A stretch of DNA of 64,000 bases from Pseudomonadota bacterium (GTDB taxonomy: Bacteria; Desulfobacterota; Syntrophobacteria; Syntrophobacterales; Syntrophobacteraceae), in the NCBI GenBank assembly GCA_023416335.1, contig JAEZHY010000126.1:1-64000 (forward strand). Direction: 5' to 3'. The notes beneath the pieces were generated by a model that was not told the origin of the DNA, ran no database searches, and was given only the letters and a program-made list of their open reading frames with translations. Position 1 is the first letter of the stretch, and every line of letters begins with the position of its first letter. Below are positions 44,507 through 52,422 of the stretch, piece after piece. The translations under genes and the position numbers were made by a program.

Positions 44507-45106
44507 ATGTCGGAACCGGCCAGAGGAAAAGCTACCTACGACGATCTCTATGATGTTCCGGACAATATGACGGGAGAGATCATTAACGGTGAACTAATCG
44601 TCACTCCAAGACCATCGAGAAAGCATACCTATACGGCCTCGGCTCTCGACAAAAGAATAGGCCCGCAATACCAGTTCGGCGAAGGCGGAGGGCCCGGCAA
44701 CTGGATTATCCTCGTTGAACCGGAGATAAGGTGCGGGGAGCATATCCTGGTCCCCGATCTGGCCGGATGGAAGGAGGAGAGATATCCGGATGAAGAACCC
44801 CATAACTGGATATCGGTTGCCCCGGACTGGATATGCGAGATCCTGTCGCCTGACACCCGACGGCTGGACCGAATGGTGAAAATGCCCATCTACGCTCAGT
44901 ACGAAGTCCCCTATCTCTGGCTGATCGATCCGACGGATCTGACGCTCGAAATCTACCGGCTGAAGGAGGGTGAATGGGTGGTGGCCGGTCTTCATAAGGA
45001 AGCCGATAAGGTGCGGGCGGCGCCTTTCAGCGAAGTCGAAATCAACCTGGCCGATCTCTGGCAGGAATATCGGCGCCGACGGTCTGACGAACCACCGGAG
45101 AAATAG
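44507..45106 (+). CDS. Uma2-family (DUF820) endonuclease-fold protein
   Basis: 199 residues with the Uma2 pattern: TGEIINGELIVTPRPSRKH, then WIILVEPEIRC, ILVPDLAGWKEERYPDE, WICEILSPDTRRLDRMVKMP and YAQYEVPYLWLIDP. The acidic residues and the terminal Lys match a PD-(D/E)XK nuclease core. Uma2 proteins are common in multiple copies in environmental bacteria and function is mostly unknown. AGGAGG precedes the ATG. Confidence 0.9.
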   Translation: MSEPARGKATYDDLYDVPDNMTGEIINGELIVTPRPSRKHTYTASALDKRIGPQYQFGEGGGPGNWIILVEPEIRCGEHILVPDLAGWKEERYPDEEPHNWISVAPDWICEILSPDTRRLDRMVKMPIYAQYEVPYLWLIDPTDLTLEIYRLKEGEWVVAGLHKEADKVRAAPFSEVEINLADLWQEYRRRRSDEPPEK

Positions 45107-45623
45107 TCTCTTCGGGAGAGAAACATTTCTTCCGGCCGGCCCCGCGGAGGTCATGCCACCAGAAATCACGAACCTGTTGAGGCGGTGGCAACGGGTTCGC
45201 CTCCCGCGGGTTTTCCAGAGACAACGGTTGAGGGAAGCAGTGCATTCTTCCGTTCTCCCCCAACAGTCCGTAAATTAGGCTCGCATACAGCTTTCAGCAA
45301 TATGGCCTCTGCCAGCACTAACCTCTCTCCGACCGTTTTCCACGTGATACAAGCCTGATATCAAAGCGCAATGCTCACCTCAACTGCAGGCCTATCCCTA
45401 CAGTCGTGCATGTCAAACCCTGCGCTCATTTGCCGGCACAGACCCGGGATTCATAAACGAAATAGTTAATGAAAGCTCGCGGAATGGGGCACCATGGGAG
45501 TTCGAAACGACAGCCTGCATGTTGGCATGTTAGATGCTTCTGTTACACACAGACAAAGCAACTCGGATTCTTCTGCGCGGCACGTCTAAAGTTTTAAACC
45601 TTCCATCATGGAAAGGGCCAAGA
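45107..45623. other. Intergenic region, no gene recognised
   Basis: About 500 bp between the Uma2 gene and the receiver protein. A small hairpin (TCTCTTCGGGAGA) right after the Uma2 stop is a weak terminator candidate. Nothing else is recognised. Confidence 0.45.
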
Positions 45624-46040
45624 ATGTCAAAAATCCTGCTCGTCGATGATGATCACGAATATCTATTGCTTCTTGGGGAAGCAATGAGACTGCGTTGCCT
45701 TGACTTCGACCTGGCGACCAGCGCGGAGCAGGCCAGAGGTTTATTGAACGACACTCAATATGACATAATCTTTTCAGACCTCAACATGCCCCTGGAATCC
45801 GGTCTCGATCTCTACGATTATGTTTCTTCGAAGCATCCCGAAACTCCTTTCGTCCTGATGTCAGGGTGCTACGATGAGATAATCAGACGGGAAGCTGTAA
45901 GGATGGGGATCTCCGCATTCGTGCTGAAGCCGGTCTACGTGCACGAATTGATGGAGACCATTGAAAACCTGCTGTTGTTCACCCCAAGGGCCGCTGAGAT
46001 GACTGCTCTGACTATCAGTTCACAAACCGGACTCAATTGA
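45624..46040 (+). CDS. Stand-alone response regulator receiver protein
   Basis: 138 residues from an ATG preceded by GGAAAGG. It is a single receiver domain: acidic DDD in ILLVDDDHE, phospho-acceptor Asp in IIFSDLNMPLESG, Ser in FVLMSGCYDE and Lys in FVLKPVYVHEL. No output domain is present; about 20 extra residues follow. It has no histidine kinase beside it. Single-domain receivers act as CheY-like or phosphorelay intermediates. Confidence 0.9.
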   Translation: MSKILLVDDDHEYLLLLGEAMRLRCLDFDLATSAEQARGLLNDTQYDIIFSDLNMPLESGLDLYDYVSSKHPETPFVLMSGCYDEIIRREAVRMGISAFVLKPVYVHELMETIENLLLFTPRAAEMTALTISSQTGLN

Positions 46041-46054
46041 AGAGGAGGGTCACC

Positions 46055-46297
46055 TTGCAAGATCTGCAAAGTTCTGTGGTCTTGCTCCTTTGGATGATAT
46101 TCTCCGGGCAGGGGCAAACTGCGCCGGCGCCTTGCCCGATCGTCCAAAGTTCTTCGGTTCAATTAAGAAAGACCGGTCCGGGGATAAGCAGAACAAAAAC
46201 GGCTGAGGACAGCACGTTAGTATTTGGAGATACGTCCGGTAATGATGACCGCACGTTCAAAACGGAAGATCCCGTTCGGGAGTTGAGCCCGGAGTGA
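46055..46297 (+). CDS. Small, possibly secreted hypothetical protein
   Basis: 80 residues from a TTG at 46055, behind GAGGAGG at 8 nt. The start overlaps nothing and lies 14 nt after the receiver gene, so the two are probably co-transcribed. The N-terminus is hydrophobic (SSVVLLLWMIFSGQGQTAPA) like a signal peptide; the rest is polar and low in structure. No family recognised. Confidence 0.45.
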   Translation: MQDLQSSVVLLLWMIFSGQGQTAPAPCPIVQSSSVQLRKTGPGISRTKTAEDSTLVFGDTSGNDDRTFKTEDPVRELSPE

Positions 46298-46314
46298 ACG
46301 CGAGCAAGCCCCAG

Positions 46315-46625
46315 ACCTTATCCAATTGTTTTCTTTCGTGTTTTTCATACAACCAACCGGTCATTTCCTTGCTTCTCAGCAAGATTTTGATCCCGGCAGT
46401 TCTTTAGTCGTTTGATATCGAACTCTCAGGCATACATATAGGCCGAGGAGTTTTTGTGAATTTCGTACCTATGGCTCATCCAAGAACGATGGGTTGCGCT
46501 CCGCCTATCGACCCCATCTTATTGTTTTCTTTCGTGTATTTCGTGCCTTTCGTGGTTAAGGGTTTAGTTTTTGTATTTTGGTTGCGGCTCTGCTGCCCCA
46601 GGCTTTTCGTGGTCAAGAGTCTTTG
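46315..46625 (+). repeat. Dispersed repeat family E, long copy
   Basis: Holds in order a small hairpin CTTGC...GCAAG (46368-46383), TTTGATATCGAACTCTCAGG, a GATGGG...CCCATC dyad, and the TTGTTTTCTTTCGTG core through TTTCGTGGTTAAGGG. Its right end runs into the RDD gene and supplies its last codons. Confidence 0.75.
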
Positions 46626-47058
46626 TTTTGTGAGCCTTCTCACTGCGGCAGCCCGTACCTAAAAACCTGAGCACTACCGCGCAAAATCCGATCGGCGTTT
46701 CGCGTGCGTCCTTCGGTGCGATCCATATGCCCATCAATCGCTGCCCATACGTGAGTCCGTTCCAGCGCAGAGGAAGGTACAGGAACACATAGGGACCTCC
46801 GAGCAGAAGACCCGTCAACACCCTTATGCCGTCGGCATCGCCGCGGGTTATGCGTGGAAGAAACCCGAGGACCAACATTAACAGCATGATGATACCGACG
46901 ATGTTCACGAAAAGCAGGGAGCAGTAGATCCAGAGCGACAGGGAAGCGAGGGCCGCCAGGAATCGCGTCTGCAAAGACGGGGGCTCCCGGGTTGCTTCGT
47001 TCCACGGCAGAGTGAGCGTATCGGGGAGAGTGGATTCCAGGGCACAGAATCGTTGCAT
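46564..47058 (-). CDS. RDD-family membrane protein, C-terminus replaced by repeat sequence
   Basis: 164 residues. Residues 30-135 are a recognisable RDD domain: RFLAALASLSLWIYCSLLFV, then a second hydrophobic segment (IMLLMLVLGFLP), and WNGLTYGQRLMGIWIAPKDA with FCAVVLRFLG. The last 28 residues (starting CRSEKAHKTKTLDHEKP) are translated from dispersed repeat family E and have no RDD similarity. The protein probably lost its native final helix when the repeat arrived. Function of RDD proteins is poorly known, some being transporters. The gene follows the zinc-ribbon protein, with which RDD domains are often fused. Confidence 0.7.
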   Translation of the reverse strand: MQRFCALESTLPDTLTLPWNEATREPPSLQTRFLAALASLSLWIYCSLLFVNIVGIIMLLMLVLGFLPRITRGDADGIRVLTGLLLGGPYVFLYLPLRWNGLTYGQRLMGIWIAPKDARETPIGFCAVVLRFLGTGCRSEKAHKTKTLDHEKPGAAEPQPKYKN

Positions 47059-47151
47059 GAACCCGCCCTGGAGAAAATCTATATTGATGTCCCGCCTGTA
47101 CGGACCACGGGAGGAGCGGAAGCAGAGTCCGGCTGTTCTTCAGCCACCGGC

Positions 47152-47550
47152 TCAATTAGCCCTTTGCCGGGCAATGTATTTGGGAATTATCACTCCGCAT
47201 TTCGGGCATTCGTCAGAAGCGGCATCCGCCCCGAACTGATGCCCGCATTTCGGACAGGAAGGAACAACAGCGGTGCCCGATTTTGCCTCTTCCATCGTCA
47301 GGTCGATCTTGGATGCGGGTTCCTGCTCGATGCGACATTCAAAGCCGATTCCATCCAGGGCCGCTTTATACTTTTCAGCGAGTTCCCGGGTGAGTCCTCT
47401 CTTTATCACAATAGGCCTGCCGGACAGCAGTGCCTTAACCGATTCCGGCTTCAGTCGGAAGGCTTGAGCAAGCTTTTCGGCGGCTATCCTGGGATCGACT
47501 TTCTCTTTCAGCTTCCCTTCAAAGACTATCTGGAACGGAAGGGGCTCCAT
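47152..47550 (-). CDS. Zinc-ribbon protein with N-terminal alpha-beta domain
   Basis: 132 residues from the ATG at 47550 (AGGAAG upstream; a GTG at 47577 is an alternative). The first 75 residues (FQIVFEGKLKEKVDPRIAAE, then LLSGRPIVIKRGLTRELAEK) form a ferredoxin-like domain seen N-terminal to RDD proteins. The tail is a zinc ribbon CPKCGHQFGADAASDECPKC. It ends 93 nt before the RDD frame. The two may be halves of one ancestral gene, but the stop here is clean. Confidence 0.7.
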   Translation of the reverse strand: MEPLPFQIVFEGKLKEKVDPRIAAEKLAQAFRLKPESVKALLSGRPIVIKRGLTRELAEKYKAALDGIGFECRIEQEPASKIDLTMEEAKSGTAVVPSCPKCGHQFGADAASDECPKCGVIIPKYIARQRAN

Positions 47551-47867
47551 GGCTTCTTCCTGCTTCACAGGGGACACTTCTAATTATCCGAACCAGGATG
47601 AGATCGGCATAAACTTCAGGAAAGATAAACGAATTATGGAGTGCAGCCGCAGAAAAATCCGTATAATGTAAAGTAGGGCACTTGAAGGCCCTCGGTAGTT
47701 CCCGCTGCCTCCATCTCCTAAGTGATTGACAAGATTCAACTTGAAAAATCCTGAAAGTCGCGTATTCATGAATTGGCGCGCGCGATCCGGCAGACCAACA
47801 GCTCCCGATATCATGCCTGGAAATACCGATAATTACCGGACGTAAGTTCATGTGAGATGAGGAAGTA

Positions 47868-48899
47868 ATGGAGAACTCTAAATTCATAGACACATATGCG
47901 ATAGCCTATCCTGCTGCTCCCATTTTCGCAAATGACCTGCCCTGGGACAGATACCAGCAATGCAGGGAGAACTGGGCTTTTTCACGAAAGGCCCTCCTGA
48001 AACTGAACACTGAACTCAATGCCTCATTTGGACCCAATGACTGTTTTTCCGTTATTGTGGCAGGCTCTTACGGACGCATGGATGCGCACGGCAAATCCGA
48101 TCTCGACTTCATGATCGTCCACAATGGCTATCTGACGGAAGAAGAGAGTAAGGTTGAAGTTGTCAGGGAATGTGCCGGCAAGCTGGGCATCGAGACGCCT
48201 AATCCTGAGGGAGCTTTCTCGCGTCCGATCCGGTTGGCGGACATGGTGGAATCGATAGGTTCAAAAGACGATGATTTGAATTCCACGGCTCAACGATTGC
48301 TGATATTGATGGAAGGAAGAGCTATCTTCAACCCTGGATTTTTCAAACATATAATGCTCACCCTCATCAACAGGTATATGAAATATGTCGAAGAGGAACC
48401 GGAAAAAGAAGCCCTGGTACTACTCAACGATATAATACGATACTTCCGGAGCATATGTATAAATGTAGAATTCAATTTCTGGAAGGATGACAGTAAATGG
48501 GGAATTCGAAACGTAAAACTTGGGCATAGCAGAATACTGATTTATTCAGGCCTTCTGTTTCTCATTTTAACGTCCAGCATGCTGCGTCGGGATAAGCTTT
48601 CTTTCCTGAGAGACAACATATTCCTGTCGCCGATTGAAAAAGTGTACCGCGCTTATCAAATGAACAATGATACCAATTTCAAGAGAGTTATCGGAGCATA
48701 TGACACTTTTCTCCACAGGCTTATGCAGGACAACGTTAGAGACGAACTCAGGGTTCTTGACTACAGAATGAGATTTACAAGTCGTAACTATGCAGAACTT
48801 AAAACCAATTCCGATTTTCTGCAGGCAGAGCTTACCCGCTTCGTTTTGGACAATCGTACGCATTGGACTTCTCAGATTTTTGAATATCTGATATTCTAA
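47868..48899 (+). CDS. MNT/pol-beta-superfamily nucleotidyltransferase
   Basis: 343 residues, with GAGG 5 nt before the ATG. The catalytic core is VIVAGSYGRMDAHGKSDLDF: the G-S motif at 65-67 and two metal-binding acids Asp78 and Asp80. A downstream helix (AQRLLILMEGRAIFNPGFF) resembles the DUF294/GlnD group. The C-terminal 180 residues are helical with aromatic-rich segments (LIYSGLLFLILTSSML). The gene leads a run of three with a histidine phosphatase and a 2H phosphoesterase. Nucleotide substrate and target are unknown; it could modify a protein or RNA or make a signal nucleotide. Confidence 0.8.
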   Translation: MENSKFIDTYAIAYPAAPIFANDLPWDRYQQCRENWAFSRKALLKLNTELNASFGPNDCFSVIVAGSYGRMDAHGKSDLDFMIVHNGYLTEEESKVEVVRECAGKLGIETPNPEGAFSRPIRLADMVESIGSKDDDLNSTAQRLLILMEGRAIFNPGFFKHIMLTLINRYMKYVEEEPEKEALVLLNDIIRYFRSICINVEFNFWKDDSKWGIRNVKLGHSRILIYSGLLFLILTSSMLRRDKLSFLRDNIFLSPIEKVYRAYQMNNDTNFKRVIGAYDTFLHRLMQDNVRDELRVLDYRMRFTSRNYAELKTNSDFLQAELTRFVLDNRTHWTSQIFEYLIF

Positions 48900-48941
48900 G
48901 TTTTTATCGGTGTCTGACAGACGACTCTTTAGAGAAAGAAC

Positions 48942-49718
48942 ATGAATCCCGATTCAGAAATTGCTCCGCGCCCTTTTCAGCTGGGGCTCTCCTTCGCACC
49001 ATCTCCGGAAGATATTCAGCTGCCTGCCTGCTCGTTTCCTGTTGTTCTGCCGTTCCCGGTGGAACTCCATGTCATGCGGCACGGTGAAAGCGCAGCCAAT
49101 GAAGGCAATCTGATTACCGGTTCCATGAACGTTCCGCTGACCAAACTGGGAAGAAGACAAGCCCGGATGGCAGGCAGAAAGTTGGCCGGGAGGTATGATG
49201 TCGCTTTTTCATCGACGTTATTCCGCTCGAGAGAGACTCTCATGCTGGCCCTTAAGGCAAAAAAGCTGGAAGAAATACCCGTCAAAGAGACCCCCGATCT
49301 GGCCGAACGCCAGCTGGGTAAACTTGAACTTAAACCGGCGCGCCCGATTCCGGAATACGCTGCGGGCGATCTTCAATATGCTCCGCCGGGTGGCGAGAGT
49401 TACCTTTCGGTCGCCGGCAGGATGTTGCGTTTCCTGACCGATACAGCCCGGTGGATTCAAACCGAATGGGACCAGAAGCAAAGAAAGATCAATCGCATTC
49501 TGGTATGCACCCACATGGGCCCTATTCGTATCATCGCAGGCATTTTGAATGAGGAGAAGGACCCGGTGCGGATCCTCTCGCGCTCATACAGTCCCACGCA
49601 CTTGTCCGTGTTCCATTGGTCCAGGGTAACATACCCAAGATTCCTGCTTGACCTGCAGATGCCCCAAGGCCCAGTCCACCCGGATACTGAACTGTCCGAC
49701 GGCCCGTCATTCGCCTGA
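48942..49718 (+). CDS. Histidine phosphatase (phosphoglycerate-mutase-like) family protein
   Basis: 258 residues. The phospho-acceptor His lies in VMRHGES (45-51), followed by GNLITGSMNVPLTKLGRRQA, then VAFSSTLFRSRET and the second His in VCTHMGPIRIIAG, so the active site is complete. A 40-residue N-terminal extension and a 40-residue tail are unusual. Located 42 nt after the nucleotidyltransferase and 9 nt before the 2H gene, all on one strand, it probably works in the same pathway by removing a phosphate. Confidence 0.88.
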   Translation: MNPDSEIAPRPFQLGLSFAPSPEDIQLPACSFPVVLPFPVELHVMRHGESAANEGNLITGSMNVPLTKLGRRQARMAGRKLAGRYDVAFSSTLFRSRETLMLALKAKKLEEIPVKETPDLAERQLGKLELKPARPIPEYAAGDLQYAPPGGESYLSVAGRMLRFLTDTARWIQTEWDQKQRKINRILVCTHMGPIRIIAGILNEEKDPVRILSRSYSPTHLSVFHWSRVTYPRFLLDLQMPQGPVHPDTELSDGPSFA

Positions 49719-49727
49719 GAAGATTGT

Positions 49728-50291
49728 ATGAACCGGCTACTCATACTGGGCACTTTGAATGACACACTTTCAGCAGGAATTCGTCAGCTTCAGAAAAGGC
49801 TCTCGTCCCGGACCGGCAATCTCCTTGCACTCCGATTTCCCGTGCACATAACCATAAGGGGACCATTTTGGACGGAAGCCGAGCCTGACAGATACCGTGA
49901 GTGCATCGAAAGCGTCTGCCGTTCTAACCGGCAATTTGAAATCCTCCTCAATGGCCCGGTATTCGTCGATCCGGATTTATGCTGGCTTGAAGTCGATCCC
50001 GCCTCTGCCGGATTCGCCTGCCTCCGGGAACTGCACATAAAATTTGAGGATGCGGTAAGTTCTCTGGTGGCTATCGACGACGTGCCGGCAAAACATAAGG
50101 GAATAAACTATCGCCCGCACGCGACTCTTGGATGGGGGACGGATTTTGCCAGTCACAAAAACCTGCCGCCCTGGAGAGACAACGGCTGCACCGGCTTTCT
50201 CGATAAAGTCGCCGTTGCCGTTTATCCCGAGAAGTGGCCGATAGAGGGCAATGTGGAGATCATTGAGTCCTTTGCACTTGGCAGCCTCTAA
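49728..50291 (+). CDS. 2H phosphoesterase (2'-5' RNA ligase/cyclic phosphodiesterase superfamily)
   Basis: 187 residues. The two catalytic H-x-T/S motifs are HITIRG (His40) and HATLGW (His131), about 90 residues apart, as in the LigT/CPDase superfamily, which opens 2',3'-cyclic phosphates or cuts 2'-5' bonds. LRFPVH before the first and YRP before the second are family-typical. With the linked nucleotidyltransferase and phosphatase it makes an enzyme set that could build and dismantle a nucleotide or end-modified RNA. Confidence 0.85.
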   Translation: MNRLLILGTLNDTLSAGIRQLQKRLSSRTGNLLALRFPVHITIRGPFWTEAEPDRYRECIESVCRSNRQFEILLNGPVFVDPDLCWLEVDPASAGFACLRELHIKFEDAVSSLVAIDDVPAKHKGINYRPHATLGWGTDFASHKNLPPWRDNGCTGFLDKVAVAVYPEKWPIEGNVEIIESFALGSL

Positions 50292-50479
50292 AAAAGCACC
50301 CCGCCTAAAATAGAATCAACACGCATCACGCCGAATGCCTGTCCCGCTTCAACTTGCAGACAAATAATCCGTATTGGCCGACTTACGTATCAGCCTTGAG
50401 GAAGGCGCCCCCAATGCTGTTCAATTAAGCAAGGCCTAAACACCGGGGCGCGGACTGGGCGTCCGTGCCCGTCAGCCGA

Positions 50480-50516
50480 GTAGGGTGGGCACAAGGGTTT
50501 ATCGTGCCCACCCTAC
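50480..50516. repeat. Palindromic repeat family F
   Basis: GTAGGGTGGGCAC (50480-50492) and GTGCCCACCCTAC (50504-50516) form a perfect 13-bp stem with an 11-nt loop. Similar units lie at 55453-55482, 55656-55685 and 59263-59289. The pattern is REP-like. Confidence 0.8.
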
Positions 50517-50574
50517 CGTCGCTGCCGCACTCCGAATCGAAGTTTCCTCCTCATTCAAACCGCATCATCTAATG

Positions 50575-50915
50575 TCGACGGTTCGCTTTTGTACTATCGG
50601 TCATTTTCTTGTTTTCTTAGCAAGATTTTGATGCCGGCAGCTCGGTAGTTCGTTTGATATCGAATTCTTAGGCATACATATAGGCTGAGGAGTTTCGTGA
50701 ATTTCGTACCTATGGCTCATCCCAAAACGATGGGTTGCGGTCCGAGACTGTGTCGTAACCGACTCGGATTGGGTTGGTTTTCATCGCCAACACGACACGG
50801 TCTCTCCGCCCCCATCCGCGACCTTATCCTATTGTTTTATTGCGTGATTTTCGTGTATTTCGTGGTTGAAGCTTTTGTCTTTTTGTATTTGCGTGTGCCG
50901 GCACGGTCGTGAAAC
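50575..50915 (+). repeat. Dispersed repeat family E, long copy with nested palindrome
   Basis: Same order of blocks as the copies at 46.3 and 59.3 kb. The small stem is CTTGT/GCAAG (50608-50624). Inside the GATGGG unit a second palindrome is nested: CGAGACTGTGTCGT (50743-50756) with ACGACACGGTCTC (50792-50804). Confidence 0.8.
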
Positions 50916-51105
50916 CGTGCTCAACTCAAAGGGAGTTTCATACCATTCCAAACCGGATTTACATTCCCAACCGGAGCCCGAACAAGCCGGCAGCCGACGT
51001 TGACCGAGCTTTTGCTAATGATTATGGTTCCGCAATCTCTATTGCTAAGTGCGTGAGATAGAAGCCCTCCGGATGATCCATGGGGCGGAGAAAGGACAAA
51101 ATCAG

Positions 51106-51828
51106 GTGCAATCGGAAAAAGAACTGAAAATCTGGGATTTCTTCGTACGGTCTTTTCACTGGATCGTCGTGGCTGCATTCGCAGTCTGTTACATCACGGA
51201 AGGCGAGCCGCGTTGGCTGCATGTCAACTCCGGCTACATTATCGCCGGGTTCGTTGCGCTCAGGATCATATGGGGATTTGCAGGACCGCCCCATGCGCGT
51301 TTCAGCGATTTCGTCCGAAGTCCGAGGACAGTTTTCGAGCATCTCAACGACGTGGTCCGGTTCCGGGCAAAACGCTACCTCGGCCATGACCCTGCCGGGG
51401 GTGTCATGATAGTTGCTCTCCTGGTATGTCTTTCTTTAACAGCCGTAACGGGCATGCTGTATTATGCAGCCCGAGACAATGCGGGGCCTTTTGCAGCGTG
51501 GTCGACGAGCATCGCAGGAAGCACGCTCTCAATCGATCCAATGGCCCTGGCCCACGCCGGCCACCCTATGGCGAGTCAACAGACGGGCAAACCGGATAAA
51601 AAGGGTGCATGGACGAAAGAAGTACACGAATTCTTCGCAAACCTCACGCTGGTCCTCGTCATTATGCACGTGAGCGGAGTCGTGCTCGTAAGTTATCAAA
51701 CCAGGGAGAACCTGATCCGAAGTATGATCGACGGTCGCAAGAAAGTCACGCTCAATGAGGAAGCCGGTGTTGCCGATCTCTCTTCTACTCCGGACACGCA
51801 GCGCCCTTCTCGATCCACTCGGTCATGA
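51106..51828 (+). CDS. Cytochrome b561-family membrane protein
   Basis: 240 residues from a GTG at 51106 behind AAAGGA. An earlier GTG and ATG exist, but this start gives the usual N-terminus LKIWDFFVRSFHWIVVAAFA. Four membrane helices are visible, with His ligands in the first (FHW), second (LHVNSGYII) and last helix (MHVSGVV). These proteins pass electrons from periplasmic donors to the quinone pool. It converges on, and overlaps by 44 bp, the dihaem cytochrome gene of the Mo-hydroxylase unit, its likely partner. Confidence 0.9.
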   Translation: MQSEKELKIWDFFVRSFHWIVVAAFAVCYITEGEPRWLHVNSGYIIAGFVALRIIWGFAGPPHARFSDFVRSPRTVFEHLNDVVRFRAKRYLGHDPAGGVMIVALLVCLSLTAVTGMLYYAARDNAGPFAAWSTSIAGSTLSIDPMALAHAGHPMASQQTGKPDKKGAWTKEVHEFFANLTLVLVIMHVSGVVLVSYQTRENLIRSMIDGRKKVTLNEEAGVADLSSTPDTQRPSRSTRS

Positions 51829-52408
51829 GTTCCACGAATTCGTGATGAGGCATGGGCACCGGCGTTCGGTTGCCTCCCGGTTTCCATCCCCAGTGGACGA
51901 CAGGCGCGTCCCGAAAATGTTCGAGGAGTTGCTCCAGGTTTCTCCCCCCGTTTTGAGACGGGTCCTTGAGATGTTCGCAGATTTGGCGAGGCGTTCTGTT
52001 CTGAAAGACCATCGGCATATCTCTGGTTGGAAGGTGCCAGTCGGGCGAACCTGGAGGACTGTGTTCTCCGGGCTGATTCTTCTCCTGGTGACAGCCGCTG
52101 CATGACAATCCTGCTGTTCCCATCCCGTCCGGGCCGCGCTCGACGTTCATTGGATGCGGCAGACTTCGGTCTCCGGTAAGAGGATGATCGCCCTCCGGGT
52201 GGCAGTTTACACACCGTGGATGAAGCAGAACCCGGGATGCGGTCAGAAAGGCTTTAGCTGAAGCAGCAGGTTCGTCCTGTGCCTGGGCGAATTCAACCCC
52301 GCCTCTCATCCCACCTTTTTGGTGAAGCACGCAAAATGTGAACACCAGAAGGAGTCTCAAGAGAACCGGCGCCCATCTTCTGTTCCTTCGCTCTGCACTC
52401 CATTTCAT
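51785..52408 (-). CDS. Periplasmic dihaem cytochrome c, isoquinoline-1-oxidoreductase-type subunit
   Basis: 207 residues from an ATG at 52408 behind GGGGAGG (a GTG at 52426 overlaps the iorB stop). It has a signal peptide (APVLLRLLLVFTFCVL), then CVNCH and CSGCH haem sites about 37 residues apart, and conserved-looking MPMVFQNRTPRQICEHLKDP and VVHWGWKPGG blocks. Proteins of this pattern sit beside IorAB-like molybdenum hydroxylases as electron acceptors. It ends within the 3' end of the cytochrome b561 gene, so the 44-bp convergent overlap encodes both proteins. Confidence 0.88.
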   Translation of the reverse strand: MKWSAERRNRRWAPVLLRLLLVFTFCVLHQKGGMRGGVEFAQAQDEPAASAKAFLTASRVLLHPRCVNCHPEGDHPLTGDRSLPHPMNVERGPDGMGTAGLSCSGCHQEKNQPGEHSPPGSPDWHLPTRDMPMVFQNRTPRQICEHLKDPSQNGGRNLEQLLEHFRDAPVVHWGWKPGGNRTPVPMPHHEFVELMTEWIEKGAACPE

Positions 52409-52422
52409 ACCGGCCCTCCCCT

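Larger units (their letters stand above)
50292..51048. other. Long intergenic region of repeats
   Basis: Contains a family F palindrome (50480-50516) and a long family E copy (50575-50915). No supported gene. Confidence 0.65.
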
